Shown: positions 40,906 through 48,148 of the stretch, one piece after another
Position numbering within the stretch: position 1 is the stretch's first letter
Layout: the number at the start of each line of letters is the position of its first letter
NCBI GenBank assembly: GCA_016716235.1
Contig: JADJWS010000003.1
Span: 496,001 to 560,000, forward strand
Direction of reading: 5' to 3'
Source: Candidatus Defluviilinea gracilis
GTDB lineage: Bacteria > Chloroflexota > Anaerolineae > Anaerolineales > Villigracilaceae
DNA length: 64,000 bases
Program-made: the position numbers and the translations under genes
Notes under the pieces: generated by a model
What the model was told of the DNA's origin: nothing
Databases searched by the model: none
Seen by the model: the letters and a program-made list of their open reading frames with translations, nothing else

Positions 40906-42105
40906 TTACTTTCTCGTAAACAAAGACCATGTGTAATCCGTAAAAGCATCATTATATTTGGCAAAAAGATCTCGATCCAATATCGTGTTACCTGGACGAT
41001 AACTCGCCCCTACTCTGGCAAAGAACTTTTGCAACCACTGATTGGGACCAAAGTCGCCTGCGTCGCTAAATCCGTCGGTCATTGCCGCCAAAATCTCCAA
41101 CTGATCAAACAAGTCCCCACTTACATACTCTGCCCTACCTGTAATCATCGAGCCTTCGTAATCAAAACGCACATGGACCAAGGCGCCTTGCGCGTCAACA
41201 AACCATCCACTCCGCTCTCGAGAGTCGCCGATAAGAAATAGTACCCTCTCGGGTAGATCGGTCAATACCACTCCATTGACTGCCTGACCCAGATTGACCT
41301 CCGCGCGATGGCTCCGATAAAACGGCTGGGACAAGTCCACCTCTACCAGCTCCGACTCGGTCAGGAGCGAGGGCGAGTAGCTCGACCCGTTGGCTCTGTT
41401 AGGCAACCTGATTTTGATTTTGTAGTCATGCTCTACGATATAGTCCCATATCTGGCTCTCCGCTATCCCCCTCTGGTGAGCAATCGCCCGCAAAAACTGT
41501 CCATACACCGAGTTGGGTCCATTCTCCTCTCGAAAATAGGTTGCCAGATCAGTCCCAGGCGACACTGGCATATCAAGCACAATGCCTCCCGATCCTGGGT
41601 ATGCCGTGGTCGGATACCATAGTCCCCGCACCCAACGTAGCTCGCCGTCGATCATCACCTCCATCCCGTCAATGCGCTGTCCCTCAACAGAAGGATCGTC
41701 ATGGATGAGCATCCGCACCTGCTGTCCCTGCCATTCGCGCGTTTCGATGGTGTAGAACTCAGAACCAAAGCTCTCGTGATCAGAGGCGTCGTAGTCGAGG
41801 TCTGCGAGGAGGTCCGCCACCTCAGCGGTATTTGCTTGTTCGTCTTCTGTGGGGGCAGGGATTGGCGCGGGCGTTTCAGTTGAAATTGAAATTGCCGCGC
41901 GCGTCGAAGTGGGGACAGCCGTCACTGTCGCTTGCGCTGTCGGCGCGGCGCAGGAGGCTAAAAGAATCGTTGCAAGAAAAGCGAAGACCGTCCACGAATA
42001 CACACGAATAAACGAATTGACGCCTCGACATTCGAGAATTCGTGGTCTTATTCGTGGACGGTTTACCATCGAGTCAAAATTATGCAAGGTGAGTTTTCTA
42101 ATCAT
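40906..42105 (-). CDS. Lipoprotein of unknown function
   Basis: Up to 399 residues. A lipobox LLASC ends at Cys52 if the ATG at 42105 is used; a GTG at 42003 would give a 17-residue signal peptide instead and is the more usual layout. The Thr/Pro-rich linker (about 53-90) leads to an acidic domain (ADLLADLDYDASDHESFG) and a beta-rich part with GELRWVRGLWYPTTAYPG and GWFVDAQGALVHVRFDYEG. The frame between about residues 15 and 39 is derived from a dispersed repeat (41987-42062). No family recognised. First gene of the three-gene unit ending at 39896. Confidence 0.7.
   Translation of the reverse strand: MIRKLTLHNFDSMVNRPRIRPRILECRGVNSFIRVYSWTVFAFLATILLASCAAPTAQATVTAVPTSTRAAISISTETPAPIPAPTEDEQANTAEVADLLADLDYDASDHESFGSEFYTIETREWQGQQVRMLIHDDPSVEGQRIDGMEVMIDGELRWVRGLWYPTTAYPGSGGIVLDMPVSPGTDLATYFREENGPNSVYGQFLRAIAHQRGIAESQIWDYIVEHDYKIKIRLPNRANGSSYSPSLLTESELVEVDLSQPFYRSHRAEVNLGQAVNGVVLTDLPERVLFLIGDSRERSGWFVDAQGALVHVRFDYEGSMITGRAEYVSGDLFDQLEILAAMTDGFSDAGDFGPNQWLQKFFARVGASYRPGNTILDRDLFAKYNDAFTDYTWSLFTRK
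41987..42062. repeat. CCGTCCACGAATA palindromic repeat at the 5' end of a lipoprotein gene
   Basis: ACCGTCCACGAATA (41987-42000) and TATTCGTGGACGGT (42049-42062) are perfect 14-bp complements, with ACGAATAAACGAATT words inside. It lies in the region that encodes the start of the signal peptide. Confidence 0.75.
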
Positions 42106-42137
42106 GGCAATTCCAACAGGGCTTCAAAATTCAGCGG

Positions 42138-42166
42138 TTGAATTTTAGTTTGTTTGTTGGTATAAT
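42138..42166 (+). promoter_or_regulatory. Promoter of the methyltransferase gene at 42274
   Basis: TTGAAT (42138-42143), 17-bp spacer, TATAAT (42161-42166). The leader of about 100 nt contains the palindromic repeat at 42181-42252. Confidence 0.7.
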
Positions 42167-42180
42167 TTTTTGTACCAGTT

Positions 42181-42252
42181 CGTACCGCAAGATTTATCTT
42201 GCGCTTCACTTGCTTTTACACTGCGCATCCGCAAAGTGAACTTTGCGGTACG
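42181..42252. repeat. CGTACCGCAA palindromic repeat in an mRNA leader
   Basis: CGTACCGCAA and TTGCGGTACG are perfect complements at the ends; inside are GCAAGATTTATCTTGC and GCAAAGTGAACTTTGC, so RNA could fold as a three-way junction. A related unit is at 56229-56253. Confidence 0.72.
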
Positions 42253-42273
42253 AGGACCACATCAGGAGAATCA

Positions 42274-43074
42274 ATGGAAATCAATTACCAAGAAACATCA
42301 AAAGACCTGCTCACCCGCATTGACATTCACGAAACATACGGCTCCGCCAACATTGACGTGTGGACGAACGAATTGCTCCAGCCTCAGGCGGGCATGAACA
42401 TTCTCGATGTCGGCTGTGGCGCGGGCAAACTGTCTTTTCTCTTCGACGATTATACTCAACGCGGCGCGAAAATCACGGGCGGCGATTTCTCGGAAGAACT
42501 GCTCGACAAAGCCCGCGCGAAAAACAAGGAGCGCGGCTCGAACATTGACTTCGTCTTTTTGGATTTCAACAAGCCCTTCAACTTTGCGGACAACACCTTC
42601 GACCTCTGCACCAGCGCGTTTGCGATTTATTACGCTTCTGACCTCGACTTTACATTTGGTGAGGCTCATCGGGTGCTGACTTCTGGCGGACGGCTTTTCG
42701 TCTCGGGTCCACTGCCTGAGAACAAGCAGATGTTCTACGACATCATCAAAGAAGCGACGAATGCGACCATCCCGCCGATGCCTGGGTCGAGTCGCTTCAA
42801 AGGCGACATCTTCAACACCATTGACCGCATCTTCGCCAAGACCGAACTGCACAAGTTCGAGAATCATCTCACCTTCCCCAGCGTCCCACCGTTCATCGAA
42901 TACGTCCGCGCCTCGTTGAGCGAAGACCGCAAGTTGTGGACTTCGATGTTTAACGGTCACGACGAATACGAAGCGCTCATCGGCAAGATCACCAATGTGG
43001 CTACGCGCTGGTTTGAACGCGACGGCAAGTTAGTGATGACGAAGGTTGTGGGCGGAATTTTGGCGACAAAGTAA
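42274..43074 (+). CDS. Class I SAM-dependent methyltransferase
   Basis: 266 residues from the ATG at 42274, with AGGAGAATC 5 nt upstream. Motif I ILDVGCGAGKLSFLF near 46-60, acidic motif TGGDFSEELLDKARAK, motif post II NTFDLCTSAFAIYYASD and SGGRLFVSGPLPENK. This is a UbiE/Methyltransf_25-like fold for a small-molecule substrate; the C-terminal ~90 residues form a cap. The next gene, 72 bp on, is a PIG-L deacetylase. Such pairs occur in glycan or thiol pathways, but nothing further supports that here. Confidence 0.88.
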   Translation: MEINYQETSKDLLTRIDIHETYGSANIDVWTNELLQPQAGMNILDVGCGAGKLSFLFDDYTQRGAKITGGDFSEELLDKARAKNKERGSNIDFVFLDFNKPFNFADNTFDLCTSAFAIYYASDLDFTFGEAHRVLTSGGRLFVSGPLPENKQMFYDIIKEATNATIPPMPGSSRFKGDIFNTIDRIFAKTELHKFENHLTFPSVPPFIEYVRASLSEDRKLWTSMFNGHDEYEALIGKITNVATRWFERDGKLVMTKVVGGILATK

Positions 43075-43079
43075 TAGTA

Positions 43080-43140
43080 TCCGCAGATTACGCAGATTGA
43101 ACAGATTTTTTTCTGCGTAATCTGCCAAATCTGCGGATTG
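43080..43140. repeat. CCGCAGATTACGCAGATT spacer repeat
   Basis: ATCCGCAGATTACGCAGATT faces CTGCGTAATCTGCC and AATCTGCGGAT: an imperfect 61-bp palindrome between two plus-strand genes. Confidence 0.72.
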
Positions 43141-43146
43141 CATTTC

Positions 43147-43779
43147 ATGAACTTCTCTGGCAAACGAGTCCTCTTCCTCGGCGCGCATCCCGATGACATT
43201 GAGTTGGGATGCGGCGCGTTACTTCATAACATCGCGGACAAGACCGATGTTCTCTGCGTCACGCTATCGGACAACCAAAAGAATCCCGATCTGCAAAACG
43301 TGAAGAGCGAACATCACGAAGCGATGGCAGTGTTGGGTATTTCAAAAGAAAAAATTATTCTGGGACCATTCACCACGCGCGTCTTCCCCGATTCGCGGCA
43401 GGAAATTCTCGAATACTTTCTCAAACTCCGCAAGGACTTCAAGCCTGATCTTATCTTCACCCACTCCAAGCAGGATGTGCATCAAGATCACAACACGATG
43501 ACCGATGAGGCGCTACGCGCGTTTCGCGGCATCACCGTGCTGGGATTCGACGTTGTCCGTTCCTCGTACGGATTCTTCCCCCACTTCCTCGTCGAAGTCA
43601 CCGAGGAGGATGTGAACAAGAAGATCGAAGCGCTATCCAAATACGAGACGTATCGCGACCGCTACTACTTCAACAGCGAATTGACCCGCTCCATCATGGT
43701 TCGTCACGGCGCGCTGGCGGAGCGTCCCTTTGCGGAGGGGTTTGATATTTTGAGGATTGTGGGGACGTTTGAGGGGTGA
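43147..43779 (+). CDS. PIG-L/LmbE-family deacetylase
   Basis: 210 residues from the ATG at 43147 (a TTG at 43138 lies inside the repeat). Metal motif AHPDDIELGCG at 13-23, with the second histidine in KQDVHQDHNTM. This family hydrolyses N-acetyl groups on sugar conjugates (for example GlcNAc-inositol, or lipopolysaccharide sugars) with zinc. It follows a methyltransferase gene. The substrate is open. Confidence 0.9.
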   Translation: MNFSGKRVLFLGAHPDDIELGCGALLHNIADKTDVLCVTLSDNQKNPDLQNVKSEHHEAMAVLGISKEKIILGPFTTRVFPDSRQEILEYFLKLRKDFKPDLIFTHSKQDVHQDHNTMTDEALRAFRGITVLGFDVVRSSYGFFPHFLVEVTEEDVNKKIEALSKYETYRDRYYFNSELTRSIMVRHGALAERPFAEGFDILRIVGTFEG

Positions 43780-43784
43780 GGAAG

Positions 43785-43865
43785 TAAAGAGAATTGGGAG
43801 AATTAGAGAATTGACGGTGGTCGAGTAGCCCCGAATGGTTTTGAGGGGCGTATCGAGACTGGAGA
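43785..43865. repeat. Mixed spacer repeat (AATTGGGAG words and GGTGGTCGAGTAGCC)
   Basis: GAGAATTGGGAGAATTAGAG is the reverse of words at 1540-1570, and GGTGGTCGAGTAGCC with GGGCGTATCGAGAC matches the 33917-34076 family. Confidence 0.65.
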
Positions 43866-43952
43866 CTGCGATGGAATTCAAAATTTTTGGTAAACAAAAA
43901 GCGGAAGGACAACCAAGCCTTCCGCTTTTACTTTCCACTTTCTACTTTTGCC

Positions 43953-44300
43953 TTACTCCTTCGGTATCCCGATGAAAACAACCCCATCCCGCACTTGCAC
44001 AGGATACGCGGGGATATCGTCCACGGCGGGAAGTTGAACCACCTTGCCAGTCCGCACGTCGAACTCGGCGCCGTGGCGCGGACAGATCACATTGAATCCC
44101 TCCAGGTCGCCCTCCCCTAGCGGACCGCCGTCGTGCGAGCAGATGTCGGCAATGGCAAAGAATTGACCCGCAATGTTGAAGATCACCAGCGAGTTGCCTT
44201 CGATCTCGATAAACAATCGCTCTCCGTTCGGCAATTCGCTGGCGGGGATGATTTCATAGTATTCGATTTTTGATTCGTCTAAGGTTGTGTAGTTGAACAT
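43953..44300 (-). CDS. Rieske-type [2Fe-2S] ferredoxin
   Basis: 115 residues from the ATG at 44300. The cluster ligands are CSHDGG and CPRHGAEFD, with ICSHDGGPLGEGDLE between strands, as in NirD/biphenyl-dioxygenase ferredoxins. It would carry electrons in the cytoplasm. It is the last gene of the SUF transcript, following sufU after an 84-bp repeat-filled gap; Rieske proteins at this place are found in other suf clusters, so a role in cluster assembly electron flow is plausible. A TATACA lies 7 nt before the start, which may allow separate leaderless transcription. Confidence 0.9.
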   Translation of the reverse strand: MFNYTTLDESKIEYYEIIPASELPNGERLFIEIEGNSLVIFNIAGQFFAIADICSHDGGPLGEGDLEGFNVICPRHGAEFDVRTGKVVQLPAVDDIPAYPVQVRDGVVFIGIPKE

Positions 44301-44304
44301 TCGA

Positions 44305-44384
44305 TGATGTATACAGGTAAACAAGTAGACACGTGGGTGCGTGTTTCCCTGTTTACCTGTGTACGTGTCTCCTTGTCTGTGTTT
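44305..44384. repeat. AGGTAAACAAGTAGACACGTG spacer repeat
   Basis: Words AGGTAAACAAGTAGACACGT and GTTTACCTGTGTACGTGTCT oppose each other. The same words fill 46098-46172, also inside the suf operon. Confidence 0.7.
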
Positions 44385-44780
44385 TTATTCCACCAATTCA
44401 TCACTCGCTTCGCCGAGACCATACACCCCCGCCTTCAAAACTTTCAGCGACAGCAACGCGCATTTCAAGCGAACAGGTCCCAATTCGATGCCGAGCATAT
44501 CGAGGATGTCCTGTTTGCTCATCAGTTTTATGTCTTCAAGCGGCTTGCCAATGATCGACTCGATCAGCAGATCGGCGGAGGCTTGCGAGATAGCGCATCC
44601 ATGCCCATCGAAGCGCGCGTCCTTGACCGTTCCATCCGCGGCGGCTTGAAGCGTGATCTCGATATGGTCGCCGCACAGCGGATTGTTGTCCGCAAATTGA
44701 ATATCGTGCGGGTCGAGGCGCCCGCGGTAGGCGGGGTTCTTGTAGTGTTCGATGATGACTTCGCGATAGAGGTCGTCCAT
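44385..44780 (-). CDS. sufU: SUF scaffold/sulfur-relay protein SufU
   Basis: 131 residues. NifU-like fold with three conserved cysteines: NNPLCGDHIEI, GHGCAISQASADLL and VRLKCALLSLKVL; Asp in LCGDH is the fourth zinc ligand. In SUF systems without SufE, SufU takes sulfur from SufS at a zinc-bound cysteine and hands it to SufBCD. It lies between sufS and the Rieske gene, 91 bp after sufS. Confidence 0.94.
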   Translation of the reverse strand: MDDLYREVIIEHYKNPAYRGRLDPHDIQFADNNPLCGDHIEITLQAAADGTVKDARFDGHGCAISQASADLLIESIIGKPLEDIKLMSKQDILDMLGIELGPVRLKCALLSLKVLKAGVYGLGEASDELVE

Positions 44781-44872
44781 AGGTAGTCTCGTAGTCCAAT
44801 AGCCAGGTAGTTTCGTAGTCGGTCAGCGAAAAGTCAAAACAATCAGACTATTCGACTAACGAACTATGCGAC
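44781..44872. repeat. TAGTCGAATAG-type spacer repeat
   Basis: AGGTAGTCTCGTAGTCCAATAG and GACTATTCGACTAACGAACT words oppose each other between sufS and sufU. Confidence 0.6.
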
Positions 44873-46098
44873 TAACCAAACAATTCCTTCACCTTATAAA
44901 GTCCGTTTACCAGAAAATCAACTTCTTCTTTTGTGTTGTACAAATAGAACGAAGCGCGGCTGGTGGCAGGGATTCCAAATTTCTCGTGCAACGGTTGGGC
45001 GCAGTGATGTCCCGCGCGGATGGCGATCCCGTCGCGGTCTAGGATCTGCGCCACGTCGTGAGGGTGGACGCCGTCAAAGGTGAACGCGGCGACGCCGCCT
45101 TTTTTATCTGCCGAGGGACCGAACAACTTCACGCCGGGGATCTCTTCCAAGCGTTCGAGCGCGTATTCGGTGATCGCGTGTTCGTGGGCGGCGATATTGT
45201 CCATACCGACTTTGGTCAGGTAATCCACCGCCGCGCCGAAACCGACCGCCTCCGCGATGGCGGGAGTGCCCGCCTCGAATTTGTGCGGAAGTGTGTTCGG
45301 TCGAAACGAACGGAGTTTCACTTCTTTGATCATATCGCCGCCGCCCAGGAACGGAGGCATGGATTCGAGCAATTCAGTCTTGCCATACAACGCGCCGATA
45401 CCGGTTGGTCCGCACATTTTGTGGGCAGAGAAAGCGAGGAAATCCGCGTCGAGGGACTGCACATCCACTGTGAGATGCGGGACAGATTGCGCCGCGTCCA
45501 CGATGGTGATCGCGCCAACTTCATGCGCCATGCGGATGAGGTCGGCGGCGGGGTTGATCGTTCCCAGCACGTTGGACATGTGGGTAAAGGCGACCAGTTT
45601 CGGGGTCCGCGAAAGAAGCGTTTTGTACGAGTCCAGATCCAGCAAGCCGTCTTCGGTTACAGAAATGAAATCCAATTCGATGCCGCGTTCGGCTTGCAAC
45701 ATCTGCCACGGCACGAGGTTCGAGTGATGCTCCATCTCGGTGAGGATAACGAGGTCGCCCGCCTTGAGATTCGCGCGCGCCCACGTGTACGCCACGAGGT
45801 TGATGGACTCAGTCGTGTTGCGCGTGTAAATGATCTGCTTTGACGATGGCGCATTGATGAACCTGGCGATCTTCTCGCGCGCCTCTTCGTACATCGTCGT
45901 CGCTTCTTCGGCAAGCGTATGCACGCCGCGATGGATGTTCGCGTTCGAGCGGCGATAATAGTCATTCATCGCTTCGATCACCGCCGTTGGCTTTTGCGAG
46001 GTGGCGGTCGAATCCAAATACACCAGCGGGACACTGTCATGCGTCTTACGCTGGAGGATGGGAAAATCTTTGCGGATTTCGTTGGGGTCGAGAGGCAT
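44872..46098 (-). CDS. sufS: Cysteine desulfurase SufS
   Basis: 408 residues from the ATG at 46098; the 11 extra residues upstream come from repeat DNA. PLP is held by Lys in SAHKMCGPTGIGALYGK, HHSNLVPW and DAAQSVPHL are the other PLP contacts, and the active Cys is in RAGHHCAQPLHEKFG with RASFYLYNTKEE after. Group II (SufS/CsdB) type, which releases sulfur from cysteine for transfer to SufU. Fourth unit of the suf operon, after the unknown Lys-rich gene. Confidence 0.96.
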   Translation of the reverse strand: MPLDPNEIRKDFPILQRKTHDSVPLVYLDSTATSQKPTAVIEAMNDYYRRSNANIHRGVHTLAEEATTMYEEAREKIARFINAPSSKQIIYTRNTTESINLVAYTWARANLKAGDLVILTEMEHHSNLVPWQMLQAERGIELDFISVTEDGLLDLDSYKTLLSRTPKLVAFTHMSNVLGTINPAADLIRMAHEVGAITIVDAAQSVPHLTVDVQSLDADFLAFSAHKMCGPTGIGALYGKTELLESMPPFLGGGDMIKEVKLRSFRPNTLPHKFEAGTPAIAEAVGFGAAVDYLTKVGMDNIAAHEHAITEYALERLEEIPGVKLFGPSADKKGGVAAFTFDGVHPHDVAQILDRDGIAIRAGHHCAQPLHEKFGIPATSRASFYLYNTKEEVDFLVNGLYKVKELFG

Positions 46099-46172
46099 GG
46101 TAAGCAAGTACACACGTAAACAGGTAAACAAGTAAACATGTGTGCGTGTCTATTTGTCTACGTATATACGTG
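46098..46172. repeat. ACACGTAAACAGGTAAACAAG spacer repeat
   Basis: Words GTACACACGTAAACAGGTAA and TACGTATATACGTG oppose each other; same family as 44305-44384. Confidence 0.7.
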
Positions 46173-46177
46173 AATTC

Positions 46178-46726
46178 CTAATAATCTGGAATAAATTTTT
46201 CTTCGCGCTTCGCCGATTTCTTGCCCGGCACCGGTCGCATGTGTTCGGAGGTCAGCGGATACCACAGGATGCGGTCGGGAACCATCCAGCCGTCGGTGAG
46301 ATACACGTTGGAGCGGAACTGCACCGCGACGAGTTTGTTGTCCACCTGCACCACAACGCCCTGGATCCAGCCGCGAATTCGCTCGCGATTCTTTTCGTGG
46401 TCGCAAAACACTTCCACCTTATCGCCCACTTGAAAGTTATGCGCCAAACCGGGCGGCTTCATATAATTGTATTGAGGCAAGCGCAGTCCCTTCGACAATC
46501 GCCGTCCGTCACGCGATAAGATGTCTGGAGATGCAACCTTGTTCACCACGCGCACTTTCGTAGAGGTTGACGCCTTCGGTTTCGCAGACAAGTTTTTCGC
46601 GCGAGACAAAACAATCGATTTTGGCTTAATAATCGCCACTGTCGCTTTTTTCTCAGCAACCGCCTTCTTCTTTAACTTTGGCTGGGTTTTCGATCTTGCA
46701 ACTGTTTTTGTTTTCAACTTTGTCAT
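46178..46726 (-). CDS. Lys-rich protein with Tudor/SH3-like barrel, SUF operon member
   Basis: 182 residues. The first ~75 are basic and Ala/Lys-rich (KTKTVARSKTQPKLKKKAVA), likely disordered. The rest, from about 80, has a compact domain: AHNFQVGDKVEVFCDHEKNR, then RGWIQGVVVQVDNKLVAVQF, then TDGWMVPDRILWYPL, and a basic end (GKKSAKREEKF). The VGDKVEV...GWIQGVVVQVD pattern resembles small beta barrels of the SH3/Tudor kind. It sits 15 bp from sufD and 79 bp from sufS inside the suf transcript. No SUF member with this makeup is known to me; a role in assembly or in regulation is speculation. Confidence 0.72.
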   Translation of the reverse strand: MTKLKTKTVARSKTQPKLKKKAVAEKKATVAIIKPKSIVLSRAKNLSAKPKASTSTKVRVVNKVASPDILSRDGRRLSKGLRLPQYNYMKPPGLAHNFQVGDKVEVFCDHEKNRERIRGWIQGVVVQVDNKLVAVQFRSNVYLTDGWMVPDRILWYPLTSEHMRPVPGKKSAKREEKFIPDY

Positions 46727-46741
46727 GGTTTTCTGGTTTCC

Positions 46742-48082
46742 TTATGCCATTTTATCCGCTATATACTGCTGAAACCGCTCCCGCACGCCTTCGAACGGGA
46801 TGCGCTGGAAGATCGGGTCGAAGAATCCCTCGACGACAATTTTCTCCGCTTCGTTTTGCGGGATGCCGCGCGACTTCAAATAGAATAACGGCTCGGCTTC
46901 CAGCTTGCCAACGGTCGCGCCGTGCGTACAGCGCACATCGTCGGCGAGAATTTCCAAGCCGGGGATCGAGTCGGCGCGCGCCCCTTCGCTCAACACGAGA
47001 TTGCGATTCGCTTGATAGCCGTCGGTCTTTTGCGCGCCGGGCGCCACGTAGATCATGCCCTGCCACACCGAGCGGCTCTTGCCTTTGAGCGCGCCCTTGA
47101 ACAGCAGGTCGCTGGTGGTGTGCGGCGCGAAATGATTCTGTTGCGTGTCGTGATCGAGATGCTGGTTGCCATCGGTAAAATAAAAACCCGACATGCGTCC
47201 CTGCGCGCCTTCGCCAGCCAGATCGAGTTCGGAGAAATTTTTTGTAAGGCGCGAACCGATCGCGCCGAAGATCCAATCGAGATTGCCGCCGCGTTCGACG
47301 CGCGCGCGCTCGTGACTGAAATTCCACACGTGACGTCCCCACGATTGCAGTTCGACAAATTTGAACGTGGCATCTTGCATCACCTGGATTTCGACGATTC
47401 CCGCGTGCAGTGAATTTGATCCAGTTTCGTCGGGCGACGCCGCCTCGTGGACATACGTCACGGACGCGCCTTCGTCCACAAGGACGAGGATGTGCGAGAT
47501 GTGAGCCAAGTCTGCGCCGGGACCCCACAACACGGAGTGAAGCGGTTCGTCCACGGTCACGCCTTTGGGGACGTACAACACAACTCCGTTTTGCGCGAAC
47601 GCGCCAGCCAACGCGGAAAATTTCCCTTCCTCAACGTTGACGGTCTTGCCGAACATTTTCGCAAGCAGTTCAGGATGTTTTTCTTCCGCAGTTTTCAAGT
47701 CAGTGAAAATGACGCCCTTCTTTGCGATCTTTTCATCCAACTCGATCTTTGAGCCGCCGGGCAACAAAACGATCTGTCCGCCGTGTTGATCGGCAACCAG
47801 AGGACGAAGCAGATCTTCGCGGACGGGAGGCAAATCGTCGAACGCGCCATCCTTCGGCAGGACGAATTTATCGGCGGGGAGCGCGTGAATATCCGTGCGG
47901 CGCCATGCCTCTTCGGTCGTTAGGGGGAGAGAATGTTTCCTAAAGGCGGACCAGGCTGAGGTCCGATAAGAAGCGACTGCCCCTTGTCCCATGCGAATAT
48001 CAGATTCGGCGAATGCAAAATCCTTCGCGGCAGAATCCGCGCGTCTAGTTTTTGAAATTACTACTTTTGGTTTTTCTTGCAT
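46742..48082 (-). CDS. sufD: SUF scaffold subunit SufD
   Basis: 446 residues, the SufB/SufD beta-helix family. Typical stretches: SAWSAFRKHSLPLTTEEAWRRTD at the N-terminus, ILVLVDEGASVTYVHEA, LDHDTQQNHFAPHTTSDLLFKGAL, then the C-terminal EILADDVRCTHGATVGKLE and YLKSRGIPQNEAEKIVVEGF. The histidine of LDHDTQQNH and the Cys in VRCTHG are the cluster-building residues. It partners with SufB and SufC. Start at 48082 (MQEKPK). Confidence 0.95.
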   Translation of the reverse strand: MQEKPKVVISKTRRADSAAKDFAFAESDIRMGQGAVASYRTSAWSAFRKHSLPLTTEEAWRRTDIHALPADKFVLPKDGAFDDLPPVREDLLRPLVADQHGGQIVLLPGGSKIELDEKIAKKGVIFTDLKTAEEKHPELLAKMFGKTVNVEEGKFSALAGAFAQNGVVLYVPKGVTVDEPLHSVLWGPGADLAHISHILVLVDEGASVTYVHEAASPDETGSNSLHAGIVEIQVMQDATFKFVELQSWGRHVWNFSHERARVERGGNLDWIFGAIGSRLTKNFSELDLAGEGAQGRMSGFYFTDGNQHLDHDTQQNHFAPHTTSDLLFKGALKGKSRSVWQGMIYVAPGAQKTDGYQANRNLVLSEGARADSIPGLEILADDVRCTHGATVGKLEAEPLFYLKSRGIPQNEAEKIVVEGFFDPIFQRIPFEGVRERFQQYIADKMA

Positions 48083-48092
48083 GTGAATTCCT

Positions 48093-48145
48093 CAAGTCGA
48101 AAGTCAAAGGTCGAAGGTCTGGCTTTTGACTTTCGACCTTAGACT
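48093..48145. repeat. GTCGAAAGTCAAAGGTCGAAG spacer repeat
   Basis: AGTCGAAAGTCAAAGGTCGA and GACTTTCGACCTTAGAC oppose each other between sufB and sufD. Confidence 0.7.
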
Positions 48146-48148
48146 AAT

